Assembly (NCBI RefSeq): GCF_023091745.1
Contig: NC_068926.1
Coordinates: forward strand, 64,044,001-64,108,000
DNA length: 64,000 nucleotides
Source: Budorcas taxicolor
Lineage: Eukaryota > Chordata > Mammalia > Artiodactyla > Bovidae
Direction: 5' to 3'
The translations under genes were made by a program, and so were the position numbers. Shown here in pieces: positions 60,601 to 62,110 of the stretch; the stretch's first letter is position 1, and the number at the start of each line of letters is the position of its first letter. A model generated the notes under the pieces. The model had not been told where the DNA came from, made no database searches, and saw only the letters and a list, made by a program, of their open reading frames with translations.

Positions 60601-61619
60601 TCCCATTGCAGGGGCCCAGGTTCGATCTCCTGTCATGGAACTAGATCCTACATGCTACAGCTAAAACATCTCATGTGCTTCAGCTAAGATCCAGTGTAGA
60701 TAGATAGATAGAGAAGGAAAGAAAGGTTAAAACTATTCTCTGCTCACAAGGTACACAAAAACAAACTGTGGGCCATAGTCTGCTGAGCCTGGTGGTAGAA
60801 TACTTATAAAAGAATGAGATATAAAATGAAAACGTGAGTTATGACATAGTATGTTCAGTATGATTCGAGTTCATAAATTAAAATACATCTGCACACACAC
60901 AAGGCTGCAAGACTATATAGCAACTGTTAATAAAGATCAAATGTGGGTTGAGTTTGTTCTTCCTTTTTCGCTTATCTATAATTTTCTGAATTTTGAACAA
61001 CGAACATAATTATCATCACTTTGGTAATTTAAAAAAATGCAATTAAAATGAGACAAAAAAGAAATGAGATAAAACAAGTTGGCACCAAGAAGGACTCAGG
61101 CACAGAAATGGCAGCGCTCATCTGCTTAGCAAACAACCTTAGACGGGATGCCTGCCCAGGGGCACGTGAGTCCCCCTCCCACCCGGGCTTCACGATCACG
61201 AGGCTTCAAAAATACCTACCATGTGCAACCATCATCCTTATCAAGGCTAAGGGGAGCACGAGGCGGAAAGCTCGGCCTCCGCCAACCTGTCAACTAGAGG
61301 CACCTGTGCGCTCCTGCGCTGCCTCCTCCAATCAGCATCACTGCCAAAACTGCCTCCACTTCAAATGCCAAGCCGAGCTAGCGTCTTCGAGGAGGGCTCC
61401 ATCTCCCCAGCTGCCAAACTTAAGCCAGCGTTTCTTTGGGTGGGGGCGGAGGCGGGGAAGACGGGGTGGTGCAGCTGATCTTTACTCGGGGCAGGGAGTT
61501 GGGGGTGGGGTGGGAGGGACTCGGCACAAACTTATAAAAGATAAAGGTCATTATATTGGAAGACTTACTTACTTTACTTTGCGGTCAGGGGAACAGACCT
61601 TGCACTTGGCAGGGCTCAT
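3464..61619 (-). CDS. ACACB: ACACB, acetyl-CoA carboxylase 2 (partial gene, 36 exons; joined coding span)
   Basis: ACC2 is the biotin-dependent carboxylase that makes malonyl-CoA from acetyl-CoA, bicarbonate and ATP. The long isoform sits at the outer mitochondrial membrane, where malonyl-CoA restrains CPT1 and fatty-acid oxidation. Thirty-six exons join into 1524 codons without a stop, and all phases match. Order in the joined protein: AMPK-site segment about 16-35, biotin carboxylase about 55-560, biotin carrier about 655-745 with biotinyl Lys 727, central region about 760-1500, and the start of the carboxyltransferase linker. ACACB rather than its paralogue ACACA is chosen from paralogue-specific stretches such as [34 protein letters not shown] and [12 protein letters not shown]. 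The carboxyltransferase half and the long-isoform first coding exon are outside the window. The span given includes introns; exons are listed separately. Confidence 0.97.
3961..4164 (-). CDS. ACACB: ACACB exon 35
   Basis: 204 nt, [20 protein letters not shown] to VTDPRSGN. Central region. Acceptor CGGCAG, donor AAC|GTAAGG. Confidence 0.97.
4165..5039. other. ACACB intron between exons 34 and 35
   Basis: No exon or clear young repeat. A short MIR-like stretch (ACAGAGGAGGAAACTGAGGC) lies near 4410-4431. Confidence 0.6.
5040..5195 (-). CDS. ACACB: ACACB exon 34
   Basis: 156 nt, [20 protein letters not shown] to PTVIMDPSK. Central region. Acceptor TTATAG; the donor AAG|GTCTCC is unusually poor, but the next exon resumes exactly at IEESVRS, so the boundary stands. 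Confidence 0.96.
5833..6020 (+). mobile_element. Bov-tA SINE
   Basis: Complete: GGCTCAGCTGGTAAAGAATC tRNA-like head, GGTTCGATCCC box B, Bov-A body, and the GACTGAGCGACTT end. Confidence 0.9.
6350..6465 (-). mobile_element. CHR-type tRNA-derived SINE
   Basis: Reverse orientation, T-run then GATCGAACC and CCACCAGGAAAGCCC. Confidence 0.8.
6866..7081 (-). CDS. ACACB: ACACB exon 33
   Basis: 216 nt, [20 protein letters not shown] to RHSDLITK. Longest exon here. Central region, well conserved ([14 protein letters not shown]). Acceptor CCGCAG; the donor AAG|GTTGAT is weak. Confidence 0.97.
7586..8085 (+). mobile_element. Old hAT-type DNA transposon fragment split by a SINE
   Basis: Starts near GATGAGCAAACTTTTTCT and ends at CAGTTTGCAAACCACTGTCC. 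The interior is split by a CHR-type SINE at about 7883-8035. The family is named by resemblance only. Confidence 0.55.
7883..8035 (+). mobile_element. CHR-type SINE
   Basis: TTTCCTGGTGGTCCAGTGGT head, degenerate box B, A-rich tail. Confidence 0.75.
8382..8423 (-). CDS. ACACB: ACACB exon 32 (42-nt small exon)
   Basis: 42 nt, encoding [14 protein letters not shown], with both ends in phase 0. It is too short to find as an open frame but is fixed by homology and by the acceptor CTGCAG and donor GAG|GTATGG. Confidence 0.96.
8662..8718 (-). CDS. ACACB: ACACB exon 31 (57 nt)
   Basis: 57 nt, [20 protein letters not shown] short exon, in phase on both sides. Acceptor ATCCAG, donor GAG|GTCAGT. Confidence 0.96.
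8740..9060 (+). mobile_element. L1 3'-end fragment
   Basis: Contains typical old L1 3' sequence (for example TGAACCTTGAAAACATGCCA and AGATTAGTGGTTTTCGAGGG). Confidence 0.55.
9222..9378 (-). mobile_element. Bov-tA SINE
   Basis: Reverse Bov-A body then tRNA-like head ending GAGCCACCAGGAAAGCCC. It sits inside older AT-rich repeat sequence. Confidence 0.85.
10209..10495 (+). mobile_element. CHR-type SINE with long body
   Basis: GACTTCCCTGGTGGCCCAGT head, GGTTCGATCCC box B, then the body typical of this family (GAGCCACAACTACGGAAGCC) and an A-rich end. Confidence 0.85.
10826..10933 (-). CDS. ACACB: ACACB exon 30
   Basis: 108 nt, [20 protein letters not shown] to RTFVQSK. The [12 protein letters not shown] stretch is ACACB-like rather than ACACA-like. 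Acceptor TCCCAG, donor AAG|GTACAT. Confidence 0.97.
11034..11133 (-). CDS. ACACB: ACACB exon 29
   Basis: 100 nt, completing Arg, then [20 protein letters not shown] to SEDDSK. Central region. Acceptor CCCTAG, donor AAG|GTGAGG. Confidence 0.97.
11460..11594 (+). mobile_element. Bov-A2 SINE (second unit)
   Basis: GGAGAAGGAAATGGCAACCC to GACTGAAGCGACTTAGCAGC followed by the (AGC)n tail. Confidence 0.88.
11679..11872 (+). mobile_element. CHR-type SINE
   Basis: GGGGACTTCCCTGGTGGGCT head and the GAGCCCACGCGCCACAACTG body. Diverged. Confidence 0.75.
12264..12401 (-). CDS. ACACB: ACACB exon 28
   Basis: 138 nt, completing Arg, then [20 protein letters not shown] to FEDFV plus AG. Central region. 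Acceptor CTGCAG, donor CAG|GTACCC. Confidence 0.97.
13022..13202 (+). mobile_element. CHR-type SINE
   Basis: ACTTCCCTGGTGGTCCAGTG head, GGTTCGATCCCTGGTCAGGG box, CAGCCAAATAAATAA tail. Confidence 0.85.
13929..14047 (-). CDS. ACACB: ACACB exon 27
   Basis: 119 nt, [20 protein letters not shown] to LPSSHPH plus CG. Central region. Acceptor CATTAG, donor CCG|GTACAG. Confidence 0.97.
14125..14742 (+). mobile_element. BovB (RTE) LINE 3' end
   Basis: Sense BovB end: the reverse-transcriptase C-terminal part (a 115-residue frame at 14266-14613), then the end GACTGAGCAACTGAACTGAA. BovB is a LINE gained by ruminant ancestors by horizontal transfer. The copy is 5'-truncated. Confidence 0.88.
14780..15055 (+). 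mobile_element. Old hAT-type fragment with a short SINE inside
   Basis: GTAAATATTTTAGGCTTTTG to AGTTTGCTGACTCCTG, the same family as 7586-8085. A truncated SINE head (GGACTTCCCTGATGGTCCAG) interrupts it near 14873-14930. Confidence 0.55.
15625..15905 (-). mobile_element. Bov-A2 SINE (dimer)
   Basis: Both Bov-A units in reverse, with the (GCT)n start at 15627-15642 and the link AATGCATGAAAGTGAAAAGT. Confidence 0.92.
16139..16437 (-). mobile_element. Bov-tA SINE with duplicated head segment
   Basis: One Bov-A body followed by two successive copies of body-end plus tRNA-like head (about 16215-16320 and 16321-16432). Confidence 0.8.
16440..16612 (+). repeat. MIR SINE
   Basis: Contains the MIR core TGTGACCTTGAGCAAGCTGC and CTCTGAGCCTCCATTCCC. 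Confidence 0.8.
16692..16781 (-). CDS. ACACB: ACACB exon 26
   Basis: 90 nt, [20 protein letters not shown] to VVCMASLE. Central region. Acceptor CTGCAG, donor GAG|GTAAGT. Confidence 0.97.
16782..17368. other. ACACB intron between exons 25 and 26
   Basis: No coding exon and no repeat that I recognise with confidence. Confidence 0.5.
17369..17482 (-). CDS. ACACB: ACACB exon 25
   Basis: 114 nt, [20 protein letters not shown] to FCPENLK. Central region. Acceptor CCACAG, donor AAG|GTGAGG. Confidence 0.97.
17639..17752 (-). CDS. ACACB: ACACB exon 24
   Basis: 114 nt, [20 protein letters not shown] to KVALRARQ. Central region helical repeat. Acceptor CTAAAG, donor CAG|GTAGGC. Confidence 0.97.
18000..18200 (+). 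repeat. MIR SINE
   Basis: CATTTTACAGATGAGAAAAC and CTGAGGCTCAGAGAGGCA core. Confidence 0.75.
19008..19130 (+). mobile_element. CHR-type SINE
   Basis: AGTTCCCTGGTGGCCTAGAG head and GGTTCAATCCCTGGTCAGGG box. Confidence 0.75.
19249..19373 (-). CDS. ACACB: ACACB exon 23
   Basis: 125 nt, completing Ala, then [20 protein letters not shown] to NQLVIMLI. Central region. Acceptor CTGCAG, donor ATT|GTAAGC. Confidence 0.97.
19462..19550 (-). CDS. ACACB: ACACB exon 22 (GC donor)
   Basis: 89 nt, [20 protein letters not shown] to EHHFQQ plus G. Donor AAG|GCAAGA, the third GC donor; exon 23 continues in phase with [10 protein letters not shown]. Several residues differ from human (GARG for GIRG, YLLV for YLRV). 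Acceptor CCCCAG. Confidence 0.95.
19638..19882 (-). mobile_element. BovB LINE 3' end (truncated)
   Basis: TTCAGTTCAGTTGCTCAGTT to CATCAGGTGGCCAAAGCATT, antisense. Confidence 0.85.
19915..20168 (+). mobile_element. CHR-type SINE
   Basis: GGACTTCCCTGATGGTCCAG head, long body, A-rich tail. Confidence 0.85.
21300..22390 (+). mobile_element. BovB LINE fragment with nested SINE
   Basis: The longest BovB piece here. It begins inside the reverse-transcriptase region (around YADD-type sequence near 21421) and runs to the 3' end. A Bov-tA at 21702-21908 interrupts it. Frames are broken. Confidence 0.85.
21702..21908 (+). mobile_element. Bov-tA SINE nested in BovB
   Basis: A full element flanked by AGCGTATT at 21694-21701 and 21909-21916, the target duplication of its insertion into BovB. 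Confidence 0.9.
22799..22899 (-). CDS. ACACB: ACACB exon 21
   Basis: 101 nt, [20 protein letters not shown] to SIVQLVQ plus AA. Central region. The split codon with exon 22 gives Lys where human has Arg. Donor GAA|GTGAGT. Confidence 0.97.
23340..23745 (+). mobile_element. Old L1 3'-end fragment
   Basis: GAGAAATATGCAACCATCAT to GGCTCATCCCCAGGGCAGCA type sequence, a familiar old L1 region. Confidence 0.6.
24373..24561 (-). CDS. ACACB: ACACB exon 20
   Basis: 189 nt, [20 protein letters not shown] to LCQFPSQQ. Central region, highly conserved ([31 protein letters not shown]). Acceptor CTGCAG, donor CAG|GTAGGA. Confidence 0.97.
24835..25060 (+). repeat. MIR SINE
   Basis: TGTGCCAGACGCTGTTCAAG through CCAAAGTCACCCAGCTAGTA. 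Confidence 0.75.
25230..25480 (+). repeat. MIR SINE
   Basis: CTCTGAAGCAGGAGGGTCAG, GTGTCTCAGTTTCCTCTCCT and TAAGTGCTTAGTGTGGTAGC pieces. Confidence 0.75.
25933..26079 (-). CDS. ACACB: ACACB exon 19
   Basis: 147 nt, [20 protein letters not shown] to PEPIFSIK. It begins the central region that links carrier and carboxyltransferase domains. Acceptor CATCAG, donor AAG|GTGGGT. Confidence 0.97.
26080..27177. other. ACACB intron between exons 18 and 19 (first part)
   Basis: A likely L1 tail lies at about 26600-26660 and a T-run at 26780-26797. No exon or young element otherwise. Confidence 0.5.
27178..27305 (+). mobile_element. CHR-type SINE
   Basis: GGACTTCCTTGGTGGTCCAG head, short body, T/A-rich end. 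Confidence 0.8.
27368..27490 (+). mobile_element. Bov-A SINE monomer
   Basis: GGAGAAGGAAATGCCAATCC to AATTAAGCGACTGAGCAC. Confidence 0.85.
28517..28651 (-). CDS. ACACB: ACACB exon 18 (biotinyl lysine)
   Basis: 135 nt, [20 protein letters not shown] to DDPSKVRP. It holds the biotin attachment motif VMKM; the Lys codon AAG is at 28643-28645, residue 727 of the joined protein (human K929 by offset). The residues straight after the motif are T-T-T where human has I-M-T. Acceptor AAACAG, donor CCG|GTATGT. Confidence 0.97.
29930..30080 (-). CDS. ACACB: ACACB exon 17 (biotin carrier domain, first part)
   Basis: 151 nt, completing Ser, then [20 protein letters not shown] to SYAEIE. Its end is the beta strand leading to the biotin motif. 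Acceptor CTCCAG, donor GAG|GTGACT. Confidence 0.97.
30413..30602 (+). mobile_element. Bov-tA SINE
   Basis: CTTCCCTGGTGGCTCAGACG head, GGTTCGATCCC box, Bov-A body and TCTTTCACTTTT end. Confidence 0.88.
31099..31172. mobile_element. Mariner-type MITE (palindromic)
   Basis: TTGAGTTGGCCAGAAAGTTT on one arm and the near-complement AACGTTTTGGCCAACAC on the other. The whole folds as a hairpin of about 73 bp at a TA site. Confidence 0.7.
31523..31668 (-). CDS. ACACB: ACACB exon 16
   Basis: 146 nt, [20 protein letters not shown] to TYMKEEVD plus AG. It lies upstream of the biotin carrier domain. The [13 protein letters not shown] segment has Cys-Ser where human, from memory, has Tyr-Asn. Acceptor CCACAG, donor CAG|GTGTGT. 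Confidence 0.97.
31715..32185 (+). mobile_element. MaLR-type LTR (MLT1-like), non-coding
   Basis: Diverged solo-LTR-like sequence with family phrases such as GGTCTTTGCAGACG, CTTGATGTTGGACTTCTGGC and CCCCAGAACTGAGAGACAAT. No retroviral gene is present. Confidence 0.6.
32386..32467 (-). CDS. ACACB: ACACB exon 15
   Basis: 82 nt, completing Arg, then [20 protein letters not shown] to VKYILK. It belongs to the interaction (BT-like) segment before the carrier domain. Acceptor TCCCAG, donor AAG|GTAAAG. Confidence 0.97.
32784..33000 (-). mobile_element. Bov-tA SINE
   Basis: (GCT)n start, Bov-A body, tRNA-like head ending GAGCCACCAGGGAATCCCA. Confidence 0.88.
33152..33292 (+). mobile_element. CHR-type SINE
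   Basis: GTCCCTGGTGGTCCAATGGC head; CAGCCAAATAAATAAG tail. Confidence 0.8.
33866..34012 (+). mobile_element. BovB LINE fragment
   Basis: GGAAGGACTGATGCCGAAGA to GGCAGGAGGAGAAGGTGACG, a short internal piece of the BovB 3' region. Confidence 0.75.
34111..34214 (-). CDS. ACACB: ACACB exon 14
   Basis: 104 nt, [20 protein letters not shown] to FLHSLE plus AG. It forms the linker between the biotin carboxylase domain and the carrier. Donor AAG|GTAGGG. Confidence 0.97.
34321..34471 (-). CDS. ACACB: ACACB exon 13
   Basis: 151 nt, completing Ser, then [20 protein letters not shown] to LIAEKVQ. It is the last part of the biotin carboxylase domain. Acceptor CTCAAG, donor CAG|GTAGAG. Confidence 0.97.
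34595..34765 (+). repeat. MIR SINE
   Basis: CCTCAGTGTCCTCATCTGGA, AAATGGGGGGATAACTCTGC and GAATGTTAGCTGTTATGA. Confidence 0.75.
35065..35730 (+). mobile_element. L1 3' end split by a Bov-A2
   Basis: L1 3' UTR sequence (ATGGAATCTAAAATATGACG; ACTGTAAATCAACTATACTTC) on both sides of the SINE at 35382-35653. Confidence 0.75.
35382..35653 (-). mobile_element. Bov-A2 SINE (dimer) with target duplication
   Basis: Full dimer in reverse. GAATCACTTTGCT occurs at 35369-35381 and 35654-35666, the 13-bp duplication made on entry into the L1. Confidence 0.92.
36141..36304 (-). CDS. ACACB: ACACB exon 12
   Basis: 164 nt, [20 protein letters not shown] to SREEAI plus TC. It is the biotin carboxylase C-terminal subdomain. 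Acceptor CTGCAG, donor TTTC|GTTAGT. Confidence 0.96.
36305..37167. other. ACACB intron between exons 11 and 12 (part)
   Basis: No exon or confident repeat in this part; AT-rich. Confidence 0.5.
37176..37371 (-). mobile_element. hAT-type MITE, copy 1
   Basis: Terminal repeats CAGGGGTCCCCAACC and GGTTGGGGACCGCTG, with the exact 8-bp duplication CCTTAGAC at 37168-37175 and 37372-37379. 196 bp, no coding. Confidence 0.85.
37799..37960 (-). CDS. ACACB: ACACB exon 11 (GC donor)
   Basis: 162 nt, [20 protein letters not shown] to ITSENPDE. It is the C-terminal part of biotin carboxylase, including [17 protein letters not shown]. The donor is GAG|GCAAGT, again GC. Exon 12 continues as GFKPSSG in phase. 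Confidence 0.96.
37961..38536. other. ACACB intron between exons 10 and 11 (GC-AG)
   Basis: 576-bp intron with a GC donor. No repeat recognised. Confidence 0.6.
38537..38707 (-). CDS. ACACB: ACACB exon 10 (biotin carboxylase active site; GC donor)
   Basis: 171 nt, [20 protein letters not shown] to NLPAAQLQ. It contains the active-site stretch [15 protein letters not shown] (metal ligand Glu/Asn and catalytic Arg region). The donor is CAG|GCAAGG, a GC donor. Homology fixes this end because the next exon continues directly with IAMGVPL. Acceptor CTGCAG. Confidence 0.96.
39002..39211 (-). CDS. ACACB: ACACB exon 9 (ATP-grasp core)
   Basis: 210 nt, 70 codons, [20 protein letters not shown] to FEFMEQ. 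It includes [32 protein letters not shown] and other catalytic-core segments of biotin carboxylase. Acceptor CCCCAG, donor CAG|GTGGGC. Confidence 0.97.
39521..39778 (+). mobile_element. CHR-type SINE
   Basis: GACTTCCCCGGTGGTCCAGT head, long body, AATTTAAAAAATC end. Confidence 0.85.
39890..40060 (+). mobile_element. L1 3'-end fragment
   Basis: GTTCCCTGGGCTGCACAGTA and TAATCCCAGTCTCCTAATGT are typical of bovine L1 tails. Confidence 0.65.
40467..40577 (-). CDS. ACACB: ACACB exon 8 (glycine-rich ATP loop)
   Basis: 111 nt, [20 protein letters not shown] to DFPILFRQ. It carries the ATP-grasp glycine-rich loop [13 protein letters not shown], intact. Acceptor CCTCAG, donor CAA|GTGAGC. Confidence 0.97.
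40703..40812 (-). CDS. ACACB: ACACB exon 7
   Basis: 110 nt, [20 protein letters not shown] to [10 protein letters not shown]. The [10 protein letters not shown] end separates it from ACACA. Acceptor CTCCAG, donor GAG|GTAAAT. Confidence 0.97.
40813..41791. other. ACACB intron between exons 6 and 7
   Basis: AT-rich, with an A/C-rich low-complexity stretch at about 41125-41160. Possible old L1 tail, not assignable. Confidence 0.4.
41792..41890 (-). CDS. ACACB: ACACB exon 6
   Basis: 99 nt, [15 protein letters not shown] to LPWSGS plus G. It is the segment leading into the ATP-grasp fold of biotin carboxylase. Acceptor CCTCAG, donor GTG|GTAAGG. Confidence 0.97.
42172..42310 (+). mobile_element. 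Old hAT-type fragment
   Basis: TTAGCAAACTTTTTCTATAA, AATAAAACTTTATTTACAAA and GATTTGGCCTGTAGGCTGTA, the same family as 7586 and 14780. Confidence 0.6.
43020..43101 (-). CDS. ACACB: ACACB exon 5
   Basis: 82 nt, [19 protein letters not shown] to IAFL plus G. The [14 protein letters not shown] stretch is a strongly conserved carboxylase motif. Donor CTAG|GTAGAG, acceptor TTACAG. Confidence 0.97.
43312..43421 (-). CDS. ACACB: ACACB exon 4
   Basis: 110 nt, completing the split Glu, then [14 protein letters not shown] to DIAKRIPVQ. It belongs to the biotin carboxylase N-terminal subdomain. Acceptor TTCCAG, donor CAG|GTAAGT. Confidence 0.97.
43690..43822 (-). mobile_element. CHR-type SINE
   Basis: ATTGAACCCATGCCATGG box and CACTAGGCCACCAGGGAACT head in reverse. 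Confidence 0.8.
43895..44480 (+). mobile_element. Old L1 3' end split by a Bov-tA
   Basis: L1 sequence (CATTTTTTACATATGTAGCT; TGACTGGCTTATTTCACTGA) resumes after the SINE at about 44418. Confidence 0.6.
44200..44415 (-). mobile_element. Bov-tA SINE
   Basis: Reverse Bov-A body with head GATCGAACCCAGGTCTCCC and CTACCAGGGAAGCCCC. Confidence 0.88.
44591..44685 (-). mobile_element. CHR-type SINE (short)
   Basis: T-run, TTCCCTGACCAGGGACTGAA, GAACCCAGGCCCCTGCAG. Confidence 0.7.
45320..45440 (+). repeat. MIR SINE fragment
   Basis: GTGCCTCAATTATCTCATCT followed by GTAAAATGGGGCTAACGA. Confidence 0.65.
45641..45840 (-). mobile_element. Bov-A2 SINE
   Basis: TGCTGCTAAGTTGCTTCAGT start, one full unit, and a truncated second unit. 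Confidence 0.88.
46240..46378 (-). CDS. ACACB: ACACB exon 3
   Basis: 139 nt, [20 protein letters not shown] to PEDLKANA plus G. It forms the start of the biotin carboxylase N-terminal subdomain, with the family signature [11 protein letters not shown]. Acceptor GTCCAG, donor GCAG|GTACTC. Confidence 0.97.
46570..46702 (-). CDS. ACACB: ACACB exon 2 (AMPK-site exon)
   Basis: 133 nt, from [14 protein letters not shown] to FGGHLVIEK, with acceptor CTCGCAG and donor AAG|GTACAG. It is the first exon shared by both isoforms. It opens with the AMPK-regulated serine (TCG, 46690-46692) in the PSMSGLHL motif, corresponding to Ser222 of human ACC2. Phosphorylation there inhibits the enzyme. The end enters the biotin carboxylase domain. 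Confidence 0.97.
46703..48440. other. Large ACACB intron between exons 1 and 2 (first part)
   Basis: Region just upstream of exon 2. Mostly old L1-like AT- and T-rich sequence. No long-isoform first coding exon is found. Confidence 0.5.
48441..48895 (+). mobile_element. BovB LINE 3' end
   Basis: CCAGTAGTCATGTACAGATG to GTTGTACATAACTCAGGGAG, sense, diverged. Confidence 0.82.
49486..49882 (-). mobile_element. BovB LINE 3' end
   Basis: Antisense, from TTGTTCAGTCACTAAGTCGT to CATCAATTCTTTGGTGCTCA. Confidence 0.88.
50366..50715 (+). mobile_element. CHR-type SINE with extended body
   Basis: GGAATCGCCTGGTGGTCCAG head, GAGCAACTAAGC body repeats, A-rich tail. Confidence 0.8.
51231..51243 (+). repeat. 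Target-site duplication, 5' side of MARK1 retrocopy
   Basis: AATGAAAAAACGG here is repeated after the poly-A at 54329-54341. This is the signature of L1-mediated insertion. Confidence 0.9.
51244..54330 (+). pseudogene. MARK1: MARK1 processed retrocopy (near full length, disabled)
   Basis: An intronless copy of the mRNA for microtubule affinity-regulating kinase 1, a Ser/Thr kinase of the AMPK-related family. It has a GC-rich 5' UTR (51244-51566), start ATG at 51567, coding region to TAA at 54018-54020, 3' UTR with AATAAA (54287-54292) and poly-A (54316-54330). MARK1 rather than MARK3 is shown by the N-terminus [20 protein letters not shown] and by the UBA and linker sequence. Kinase landmarks remain ([30 protein letters not shown]), as does the C-terminal KA1 segment ending IANELKL. 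Lesions: a net 2-nt insertion near 51762-51770 in the glycine loop, a 67-bp insertion at 52064-52130, TGA at 52890-52892 and TAG at 53145-53147. It lies antisense in an ACACB intron. Confidence 0.95.
54287..54292 (+). promoter_or_regulatory. Poly-A signal of the retrocopied MARK1 mRNA
   Basis: AATAAA, about 24 nt before the poly-A tract that starts at 54316. The spacing is normal for a cleavage site, so the mRNA used its own 3' end. Confidence 0.85.
54329..54341 (+). repeat. Target-site duplication, 3' side of MARK1 retrocopy
   Basis: A second copy of AATGAAAAAACGG. The first two A bases cannot be told apart from the poly-A, so the duplication is 11-13 bp. Confidence 0.9.
54727..54921 (+). 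mobile_element. hAT-type MITE, copy 2
   Basis: CAGTGGTCCCCAACCTTTTG to CTGGGGACCCCTG, 195 bp, flanked by CTTTAAAA (54719-54726) and CTTTAGAA (54922-54929), 7 of 8 matching. Opposite orientation to copy 1. Confidence 0.85.
55241..55690 (+). mobile_element. BovB LINE 3' end
   Basis: CATTTTCCAGTGGTCATGTG to GACTGGAATGAACTGAACTG. Confidence 0.88.
55691..56440. other. ACACB intron 1-2, unique-looking stretch
   Basis: No repeat or exon recognised with confidence. An AGAGAGGCC-type MIR piece begins just after, at about 56470. Confidence 0.45.
56829..57410 (-). mobile_element. BovB LINE 3' end
   Basis: TTGTTCGGTCACTAAGTTGT to CCATCTGCAGGGCCCCAAAT, antisense, the best preserved antisense copy. Confidence 0.9.
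57567..57812 (+). mobile_element. CHR-type SINE
   Basis: GTGGACTTCCCTGGTAGTCC head, long body, A-rich end. Confidence 0.82.
58555..58770 (+). mobile_element. Bov-tA SINE
   Basis: GTGACTCAGATGGTAACATG head, GGTTCAATCTC box, body and GAGCGACTTGACTTTCACTT end. Confidence 0.88.
58883..59037 (+). mobile_element. BovB LINE extreme 3' end
   Basis: GGATGGCATCACCGACTCAA to TGAACAACAATAAACAACA. Confidence 0.8.
59048..59205 (+). mobile_element. CHR-type SINE
   Basis: GGGACTTCCCTGGTGGTACA head and GGTTCAATCCCTGGTCGGGG box. Confidence 0.85.
59785..59905 (+). repeat. MIR SINE
   Basis: GTTTCCTCATCTGTAAAACG and GCATGAGCTCACC pieces. Confidence 0.65.
60326..60795 (+). mobile_element. Old hAT-type fragment split by a SINE
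   Basis: GGGTCGGCAAATGTCTCCTG to CATAGTCTGCTGAGCC, the fourth member of the family at 7586, 14780 and 42172. Confidence 0.55.
60564..60729 (+). mobile_element. CHR-type SINE with target duplication
   Basis: Flanked by AAACTATTCT at 60554-60563 and 60730-60739. A GATA microsatellite is at its 3' end (60698-60713). Confidence 0.85.
60800..61560. other. Intron sequence just inside the alternative first exon
   Basis: Starts AT-rich and becomes GC-richer from about 61250. The 232-residue open frame at 61048-61746 on the plus strand is composition-driven and shows no recognisable domain. Confidence 0.5.
61573..61619 (-). CDS. ACACB: ACACB exon 1, alternative first coding exon of the short isoform
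   Basis: The ATG at 61617-61619 opens [15 protein letters not shown] followed by AA. The donor is AA|GTAAGT (61567-61572), a perfect consensus. The next exon starts with G CCC AGC ATG, so the junction codon is AAG and the product reads ...[13 protein letters not shown]. An in-frame TAG lies at 61743-61745 with no other in-frame ATG before this one, and -3 is G. From memory, a human short ACC2 isoform has a near-identical 15-16 residue N-terminus in place of the mitochondrial anchor. That would make the product cytosolic. The match to the human isoform is recalled, not searched. Confidence 0.85.
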
Positions 61620-61639
61620 GTCGACCGTCCTGCCGCTCA

Positions 61640-62110
61640 CCAGGCTGCTCTTGGGACGCAGAGCATGCACCCCCGAACCCCGTGAAGCAGACCCCGATCC
61701 TGGGGCCCGGCCAGGTCCTGACAGGGCGGCGGAGGCGCTGTCCTAGAGAGCCTCGGGCCGAGTGTCGCACCAGTCTGCAGGAGCTCAACTCTGCGCCTGG
61801 CTTCCTCCATCCTGAAAACCGTCCGGCACGCGAGTGTCGGGGGGCAGACGCGCCCGCCAGGCCCCGCCCCGAGGCGGGCCCCGCCTTCCGGGCAGGCCCC
61901 GCCCCCGACCGGGCCCCGCCTCCCGCCTCCCGTCCCGGGACTGGACGCGAACCCCGCCTTCTCCCCCCAGCGTCCGGTCCCCCTCCACCTCCCCTCGCCC
62001 AGACGGCAGCCAGCCGCGCAGCCACCGCTGACCTTGGAGGCCCGGAGCTTGCGGCTGGAGAGTTTAAAAGAATCTCGAGGCTCCCCAGTTCCCCCGACTC
62101 GAGTAGAACA
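61640..62110 (-). promoter_or_regulatory. CpG-rich, GC-box-rich segment; candidate internal ACACB promoter
   Basis: CpG density is high and the segment has repeated GCCCCGCCCC/GGGCGGGGC-type GC boxes (61861-61930). It lies immediately upstream (minus strand) of the ATG of exon 1. Surrounding introns are AT-rich and CpG-poor. The arrangement fits a TATA-less CpG-island promoter; a TTTTAAA motif near 62062-62068 is too far upstream to call. The transcription start cannot be set from sequence alone. Confidence 0.65.

Noticed and set aside
61048..61746. 232-residue plus-strand open frame next to the CpG segment
   Set aside because: GC-rich composition keeps frames open. No recognisable domain, and it overlaps the real minus-strand exon at 61573-61619.
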